A stretch of DNA of 64,000 bases, taken from positions 477,696 to 541,695 of the forward strand of contig NZ_LJGT01000040.1 of the NCBI RefSeq assembly GCF_001751365.1. Direction: 5' to 3'. Below the pieces are notes generated by a model. That model was given only the letters and a program-made list of their open reading frames with translations. It did not search any database and had not been told where the DNA came from. This document shows positions 57,364-64,000 of the stretch, in pieces; position 1 is the stretch's first letter; the number at the start of each line of letters is the position of its first letter. Origin of the DNA: Streptomyces abyssalis. GTDB taxonomy: Bacteria > Actinomycetota > Actinomycetes > Streptomycetales > Streptomycetaceae. Made by a program: the position numbers and the translations under genes.

Positions 57364-58725
57364 GTGAGCACGGGCGCGGGGAACCATAAGGAGGGGCGGA
57401 CGGGTCAGGAGTCCGGGCCCGAGCCCCGTCCGGAGCCGGAAGCGGGACCCCGGCCTCCGGCACCGGGGCCTGAACAGGGCCACGGGGCGGCAGCGGGCCC
57501 CCGGCCGGACCCAGGGCCGGGGCGGCCCCGGGAACCGGAACCGGAACGTCCCGCGCACCACGGCACACTGCCGCAGCACACGCACCCGTTCGACCCGCTC
57601 GCCGCCCTGCGCGGCCCCGGCGACCCGGCATGCGACGTCTACCTGTCCGGCACCGTCTTCCTCGACATCATCTTCACCGGCCTGGACTCCGCACCCGTAC
57701 GCGGCACCGAGTCCTGGGCGCGGGGCATGGGCTCCAGCCCCGGCGGCGTCGCCAACATGGCCACCGCCCTGGCCCGGCTCGGCCTGCGCACGTCCCTCGC
57801 GGCGGCCTTCGGCGACGACATGTACGGCGACTACTGCCGCGAAGCCCTGGACAAGGGTGAGGGCATCGATCTCGCTCTCTCCCACACCGTCCCCGGGTGG
57901 CACTCACCGGTCACCGTCTCCATGGCGTACGAGGGCGAACGCACGATGATCTCCCACGGACACGAGGCGCCGCCCCGCGAGACCGCGTCCTCTTCCGCTG
58001 CTGCCCTCGGCCTGGGCGGCGCCCCCATCGACCCCGAGGCCCCCGACTGCCCGCCTCCCGCCCGCGCCTGCGTGACCTCCCTCGTGCCGGGCGACCGCCA
58101 GGAGTGGATCGCCACCGCGGCCCGCCGCGGCAGCCGCATCTTCGCCGGCGTCGGCTGGGACGACACCGGCGACTGGGACCTCGGCGCCCTTCCCGGCCTG
58201 GAGCACTGCGAGGCCTTCCTCCCCAACGCCGAAGAGGCCATGCGCTACACGCGCACCCGCTGCCCCCGAGCCGCCGCCCGCGCGCTCAGCGAGACGGTGC
58301 CGCTCGCCGTCGTCACGCTCGGAGCGCACGGCTCCTGTGCCGTCGACGGACGTACGGGCGAGACCGCCGAGGTGCCCGGCATCCCCGTCGACGCACTCGA
58401 CACGACCGGCGCGGGCGACGTCTTCGCCGCGGGCTTCGTCATGGGCTCCCTCGCCGGCTGGCCGCTCCCGGACCGGCTGGCCTTCGCGGGGCTCACGGCG
58501 GCGCTTTCCGTCCAGGAGTTCGGGGGATCGCTCTCGGCGCCGGGCTGGCCCGAGATCGCGGCGTGGCGGAGCCGGCTGCGTACTGCGGAGCAGCCGGACG
58601 GAGCCGGCTCCGGCGAGGGCAGGTACGGCTTCCTCGACGCAGTCCTCACCGGCTGCCCCGCCCCCGCCGCCCGCCGCCGCGCGCTCCCCACCATCGGCTT
58701 CGGCCGCGCCGGCGGACCCGTATAG
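57364..58725 (+). CDS. PfkB family carbohydrate kinase with disordered N-terminus
   Basis: This is a ribokinase-like sugar kinase of 453 residues. The first 60-70 residues are Pro/Glu/Gly-rich and disordered. The kinase fold then begins at DVYLSGTVFLDIIFTGLDS, with the GG motif SSPGGVANMATALARLG. The C-terminal catalytic motif DTTGAGDVFAAGFVMG contains the base Asp and anion hole. GTG at 57364 has GGAGGAG at 57353-57359. It follows the glucarate dehydratase-like gene by 186 bases and may phosphorylate a related keto-deoxy sugar acid or another sugar. Specificity cannot be read from the sequence. Confidence 0.9.
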   Translation: MSTGAGNHKEGRTGQESGPEPRPEPEAGPRPPAPGPEQGHGAAAGPRPDPGPGRPREPEPERPAHHGTLPQHTHPFDPLAALRGPGDPACDVYLSGTVFLDIIFTGLDSAPVRGTESWARGMGSSPGGVANMATALARLGLRTSLAAAFGDDMYGDYCREALDKGEGIDLALSHTVPGWHSPVTVSMAYEGERTMISHGHEAPPRETASSSAAALGLGGAPIDPEAPDCPPPARACVTSLVPGDRQEWIATAARRGSRIFAGVGWDDTGDWDLGALPGLEHCEAFLPNAEEAMRYTRTRCPRAAARALSETVPLAVVTLGAHGSCAVDGRTGETAEVPGIPVDALDTTGAGDVFAAGFVMGSLAGWPLPDRLAFAGLTAALSVQEFGGSLSAPGWPEIAAWRSRLRTAEQPDGAGSGEGRYGFLDAVLTGCPAPAARRRALPTIGFGRAGGPV

Positions 58726-58820
58726 CCGCGGGACCTGCGGGGCACGCGGAGCAGCCGCCGCGCGGTGCCGCATGGGCCGTCACCGGCGGTGCCCACCGGG
58801 GCCTGCGGCGGAAATCGCGT

Positions 58821-58849
58821 TCTGACTTGTCAGTGCCGCGTCGTATTCT
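58821..58849 (+). promoter_or_regulatory. Candidate phoH promoter with inverted repeat
   Basis: TATTCT (58844-58849) is a good -10, and TCTGAC (58821-58826) lies 17 bases before it as a weak -35. The perfect palindrome TGACTTGTCA (58823-58832) overlaps the -35 and may be a regulator site. It lies about 60 bases before the phoH start. Confidence 0.4.
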
Positions 58850-58906
58850 GGAAAGCCAATCGCCAGGAGAGACAGAGAGGGATGAGGAAGGCCCACCGGG
58901 TCACCC

Positions 58907-61102
<2,196 letters not shown>

Positions 61103-61113
61103 GTCGGCCCGCC

Positions 61114-61614
61114 ATGACGATCGAGGTCAACAACGAGTCCGGGCGGACCGTCGACGAGCAGGCGCTCCTCGACATCGCCCGCTATGCCCTGACCCGCATG
61201 CGCATCCATCCGCTCTCCGAGGTGTCGGTGATCCTCGTCGACGCCGGCGCGATGGAGCAGCTCCACCTCCAGTGGATGGATCTGCCCGGTCCGACCGACG
61301 TGATGTCGTTCCCCATGGACGAACTGCGCCCGCCCGTGCGCGAGGAGGAGGACCCGCCGCAGGGGCTCCTCGGTGACATCGTGCTCTGCCCCGAAGTCGC
61401 CGAGCAGCAGGGCGCCGACGCCCCGACGCAGCACTCGATGGACGAGGAGCTCCAGCTGCTGACCGTTCACGGAGTGCTGCATCTGCTGGGTTACGACCAC
61501 GAGGAGGCCTCCGAGAAGGCCGAGATGTTCGGTCTGCAGTCCGCGATCCTGGACGGCTGGCGCGGCGAGCGCGGTCTGACGGGTCCCTCCCCCGCCCCCA
61601 CCACCGCGTCGTGA
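61114..61614 (+). CDS. ybeY: Endoribonuclease YbeY (rRNA maturation factor)
   Basis: YbeY is a zinc metalloprotein involved in 16S rRNA 3' processing and ribosome quality control. The zinc motif HGVLHLLGYDHEE (H-x3-H-x5-H) lies near residue 112-123. GPTDVMSFPMDE and LLGDIVLCPEVAEQQ are further family features. It has 166 residues and starts at ATG 61114, 12 bases after phoH, the usual bacterial phoH-ybeY linkage. Its stop overlaps the next gene as GTGA. Confidence 0.96.
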   Translation: MTIEVNNESGRTVDEQALLDIARYALTRMRIHPLSEVSVILVDAGAMEQLHLQWMDLPGPTDVMSFPMDELRPPVREEEDPPQGLLGDIVLCPEVAEQQGADAPTQHSMDEELQLLTVHGVLHLLGYDHEEASEKAEMFGLQSAILDGWRGERGLTGPSPAPTTAS

Positions 61615-62948
61615 CGGCCCAACTGATCGCTGCGGCGGTCCTGTTGCTAGTGGTCGCGTGGCTGGCGGCCTGCGCCGAGGCCGGTCTCGCCCGTACGACC
61701 AGCTACCGCGCGGAGGAAGCGGTCCGCCAGGGCCGCCGCGGTGCCGAGCGGCTCGCGGTCGTCGCAGCCGATCCGACGCGTTATCTCAATCTGGCGCTGC
61801 TGGTGCGGGTGGCGTGCGAGGTCGCCTCCGGGGTGCTGGTGACGTTCACCTCCGTGCGGGTCTTCGACGAGACGTGGGAGTCGCTGGCCGTCGCGATGGG
61901 CGTGATGGTGCTGGTCAGCTATGTCGCCATCGGGGTCTCACCGCGGACCATCGGGCGTCAGCATCCGCTGAACACGGCCACGGCCGCCTCGTACGTGCTG
62001 GTGCCGCTGGTGCGCGTTCTGGGCCCCGTGCCGCAGCTGCTGATCCTCCTGGGCAACGCGCTCACGCCCGGAAAGGGCTTCCGCAAGGGCCCGTTCGCGA
62101 GTGAGGCGGAGCTGCGCGCGATGGTCGACCTCGCCGAGCAGGAGTCCCTGATCGAGGACGAGGAGCGGAAGATGGTGCACTCCGTCTTCCAGCTCGGCGA
62201 CACGATCGTGCGTGAAGTGATGGTGCCGCGCACCGACTTGATCACCATCGAGCGGTTCAAGACGATAAGGCAGGCGCTCACGCTCGCGCTGCGCTCCGGC
62301 TTCTCCCGCATCCCGGTGGTGGGGGAGAGCGAGGACGACGTCGTCGGCATCGTCTATCTCAAGGACCTGGCACGCAGAGTGCACATCAGCCGCGAGGCCG
62401 AGACGGAGCTGGTCTCCACCGCGATGCGTCCGGCGGCGTTCGTGCCGGACACGAAGAACGCGGGCGATCTGCTGCGCGAGATGCAGCAGGACCGCATCCA
62501 TGTCGCGGTCGTCATCGACGAGTACGGCGGCACGGCCGGGATCGTGACGATCGAGGACATCCTGGAGGAGATCGTCGGGGAGATCACCGATGAGTACGAC
62601 CGTGAACTGCCGCCCGTGGAGGATCTGGGCGACGGCTGCTACCGCGTCACGGCGCGGCTCGACATCGGCGACCTGGGCGAGCTGTACGACCTGGTCGGCC
62701 TCGACGACGAGGACGTGGAGACGGTCGGGGGGCTGCTGGCGAAGTCGCTGGGCCGTGTGCCCATCGCGGGTGCGACAGCTACGGTCGACGTCACCGACGA
62801 CCGCTCCGACCCGGCGCTGACGGCGCTGCGGCTGACGGCGGAGGCGCCGGCGGGGCGCCGGAACAGGATCGTGACGGTGCTGGTCGAGCCGGTGCGCTCG
62901 GCCGAGGACGCCGACGAGTCCTCCGCGGACGAGCCTGCCAACGCGTGA
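61611..62948 (+). CDS. CorC/HlyC family CNNM-CBS membrane protein
   Basis: This is a magnesium/cobalt efflux-type or hemolysin-like protein of 445 residues. The N-terminal CNNM domain has about four membrane segments (residues 1-130). A CBS pair follows (about 200-320, VREVMVPRTDLITIERF and VVIDEYGGTAGIVTIEDILEEIVGEI). A C-terminal CorC_HlyC domain (YRVTARLDIGDLGELYDL, ETVGGLLAKSLGRVP) completes it. GTG at 61611 overlaps the ybeY stop. The ybeY-corC linkage is widely conserved. Metal transport is inferred from family. Confidence 0.93.
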   Translation: MTAQLIAAAVLLLVVAWLAACAEAGLARTTSYRAEEAVRQGRRGAERLAVVAADPTRYLNLALLVRVACEVASGVLVTFTSVRVFDETWESLAVAMGVMVLVSYVAIGVSPRTIGRQHPLNTATAASYVLVPLVRVLGPVPQLLILLGNALTPGKGFRKGPFASEAELRAMVDLAEQESLIEDEERKMVHSVFQLGDTIVREVMVPRTDLITIERFKTIRQALTLALRSGFSRIPVVGESEDDVVGIVYLKDLARRVHISREAETELVSTAMRPAAFVPDTKNAGDLLREMQQDRIHVAVVIDEYGGTAGIVTIEDILEEIVGEITDEYDRELPPVEDLGDGCYRVTARLDIGDLGELYDLVGLDDEDVETVGGLLAKSLGRVPIAGATATVDVTDDRSDPALTALRLTAEAPAGRRNRIVTVLVEPVRSAEDADESSADEPANA

Positions 62949-63066
62949 GCGGAGCCGCGGCCCGCCTTGCCCGTGCGGGGTGCCCCACCGGGGCGAGGCG
63001 GCGCCCTGCCCGCGCGAAGCGGTCCGCTCCCGGGCGGCCGCCCGCTCGCGGTGGGACCCTGAACCC

Positions 63067-63423
63067 ATGAACGCGGACGAGCTGCGGACGTACTGCCTGG
63101 AGCTGAACGGGGCGAGAGAGGACTTCCCGTTCTCCCCGGAGGTGTCGGTCTTCAAGGTCGGCGGGAAGATCTTCGCCATCTCCGTGCTCGACGACAGCCC
63201 GCTGCAGGTGAGCCTCAAGTGCGAACCGGAGCTGGCAGTCCAACTGCGCGAGGCCAATCCGGCCATCACGCCCGGCTACCACCTGAACAAGCGGCACTGG
63301 AACACCGTCACGCTCGACGGCTCACTTCCGGAGCGCATGGTCCGGGACATGATCGAGGACTCCTACGACCTCGTGGTCGCCGGTCTTCCGCGCCGCGAGC
63401 GGCTCCTGCTCGACCGTCCCTGA
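63067..63423 (+). CDS. MmcQ/YjbR family protein
   Basis: This is a small protein of 118 residues with the YjbR fold, a DNA-binding-like domain without proven function. Characteristic segments are GAREDFPFSPEVSVFKVGGKIFAI near the N-terminus, LKCEPELAVQLREANPAITPGYHLNKRHWNTVTLDG, and ERMVRDMIEDSYDLV. ATG at 63067 fits the family start. It lies in the conserved string that leads to era. Confidence 0.92.
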   Translation: MNADELRTYCLELNGAREDFPFSPEVSVFKVGGKIFAISVLDDSPLQVSLKCEPELAVQLREANPAITPGYHLNKRHWNTVTLDGSLPERMVRDMIEDSYDLVVAGLPRRERLLLDRP

Positions 63424-63467
63424 CGTCGCCTCCAGGGCCCCGGCGGTGGCCGCATATGCTCGGTCGT

Positions 63468-63827
63468 ATGAGTGACCGCAGCGATCAGGTACTGGACCCC
63501 GAGGACCGCAAGCTCCTCACGCTGGCCCGGAGCACCCGCGCCCGCAACGGCGTTCCGGAGGGCGCGGCCGTGCGGGACGAGACGGGCCGTACGTATGTGG
63601 CGGGTTCCGTGGACCTGGCCTCACTGCGGCTCAGCGCCCTGCAGACCGCCGTGGCCATGGCGGTCGCCTCCGGCGCGAAGTCGCTGGAGGCCGCGGCGGT
63701 CGTCACGGAGGCGGAGCTGATTCCGGCCGCGGACCTGTCGGCCGTGCACGACCTGTCGGGGCAGGCGACCACGGTGCTGCTGGCCGGCCCGGACGGCGAG
63801 CTGCGCGCGACGGTGGCGGCGGGCTGA
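63468..63827 (+). CDS. Cytidine deaminase-like protein lacking zinc motifs
   Basis: This is a 119-residue protein that aligns by position and overall pattern with the small cytidine deaminases encoded before era. It starts LDPEDRKLLTLARSTRARNGVPEGAAVRDETGRTYVAGSV. However, the zinc and proton-transfer sites are missing. The place of C-A-E is taken by SALQTAVAMAVASGA, and there is no PCxxC. It is therefore probably not an active deaminase but a structural or regulatory relative. ATG at 63468 begins the conserved part. The last codons and stop are duplicated in tandem. Confidence 0.75.
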   Translation: MSDRSDQVLDPEDRKLLTLARSTRARNGVPEGAAVRDETGRTYVAGSVDLASLRLSALQTAVAMAVASGAKSLEAAAVVTEAELIPAADLSAVHDLSGQATTVLLAGPDGELRATVAAG

Positions 63828-63841
63828 GCGGCGGGCTGAGC
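63818..63841 (+). repeat. 12-base duplication containing the stop codon
   Basis: GGCGGGCTGAGC occurs exactly at 63818-63829 and 63830-63841. The gene's TGA (63825-63827) is in the first copy, and a second TGA is in the second copy in the same frame. Confidence 0.9.
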
Positions 63842-63959
63842 GTCCGCCGGAGGTCCGGCCGGGGCTGACTCCGCCCGGCGTCCGCCCGGCCGCCACCCGG
63901 CGGGCCCCGGGCCTGCGCCACGGTCGGGGGCACTCACCCGATCGGGGACAATGGTCGCC

Positions 63960-64000
63960 ATGGATGCGCCCTCCCCAGCTTCTCCCGCAGCCGACGACGC
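63960..64000 (+). CDS. era: Probable start of era (GTPase), truncated by window
   Basis: ATG at 63960 opens a frame MDAPSPASPAADDA that runs to the window end. The 13 visible residues carry no motif. The call rests on the gene order phoH-ybeY-corC-like-YjbR-cytidine deaminase-era, familiar in streptomycetes. Era would be the 16S rRNA assembly GTPase. Confidence 0.45.
   Translation, partial: MDAPSPASPAADD

Overview
The window is chromosomal DNA of a Streptomyces or close actinomycete. Base composition is very high in G+C, codon third positions are almost always G or C, GTG and TTG starts are frequent, and neighbouring genes often share a 4-base stop/start overlap (GTGA, TTGA, ATGA). The gene order leuS, comEA-comEC-holA, rpsT/lepA, hemW, hrcA-dnaJ, rsmE, phoH-ybeY-corC-like-era is a familiar streptomycete core order. 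I see no tRNA, rRNA or CRISPR array.

Bases 1-6600 look accessory. An IS30-family transposase is followed by an IclR-type regulator divergent from a three-gene operon: a PLP enzyme of the threonine synthase fold, an N-acyl-D-amino acid deacylase and a sodium/solute symporter. Overlapping palindromes sit in the divergent promoter and a strong terminator closes the operon. This suggests uptake and breakdown of an N-acylated D-amino acid.

Bases 6600-24700 are mainly housekeeping: leuS behind a probable leucine-rich leader peptide and attenuator, a DegV protein, ComEA/ComEC, the DNA polymerase III delta subunit, a two-component pair, ribosomal protein S20, LepA and an acyl-CoA ligase. Bases 24700-34100 carry regulatory and stress functions: a TetR/serine hydrolase pair, a hybrid sensor kinase with its response regulator, an RsbW-SpoIIE type phosphatase, and a DGPF protein coupled to an ECF42-type sigma factor.

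Bases 34200-44000 hold hemW, a DUF3097 protein, a metallo-beta-lactamase fold enzyme, the CIRCE-controlled hrcA-dnaJ unit, a nitronate monooxygenase, rsmE, a HIT protein, RNase Z and a small secreted protein. Bases 44100-58700 hold metabolic and transport genes: threonine dehydratase, mycothiol-dependent formaldehyde dehydrogenase, a methyltransferase, an IclR regulator, a two-component system, an SLC13/ArsB-type permease, two cation/proton antiporters, a glucarate dehydratase-like enzyme and a PfkB sugar kinase.

Bases 58800-64000 hold phoH, ybeY, a CorC/HlyC membrane protein, a YjbR protein, a degenerate cytidine deaminase-like protein and the start of era.

The main discovery is a 360-residue intein inside phoH. 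It has the Trp-Cys-Thr signature of class 3 inteins, begins with Ala, and carries a LAGLIDADG homing endonuclease. Other points of note are the leuS attenuator with a probably leaderless leader peptide, a likely ATT start codon for hrcA, palindromic repeats inserted in frame in the ECF42 sigma gene, and three genes whose 3' ends, stop codon included, are tandemly duplicated.
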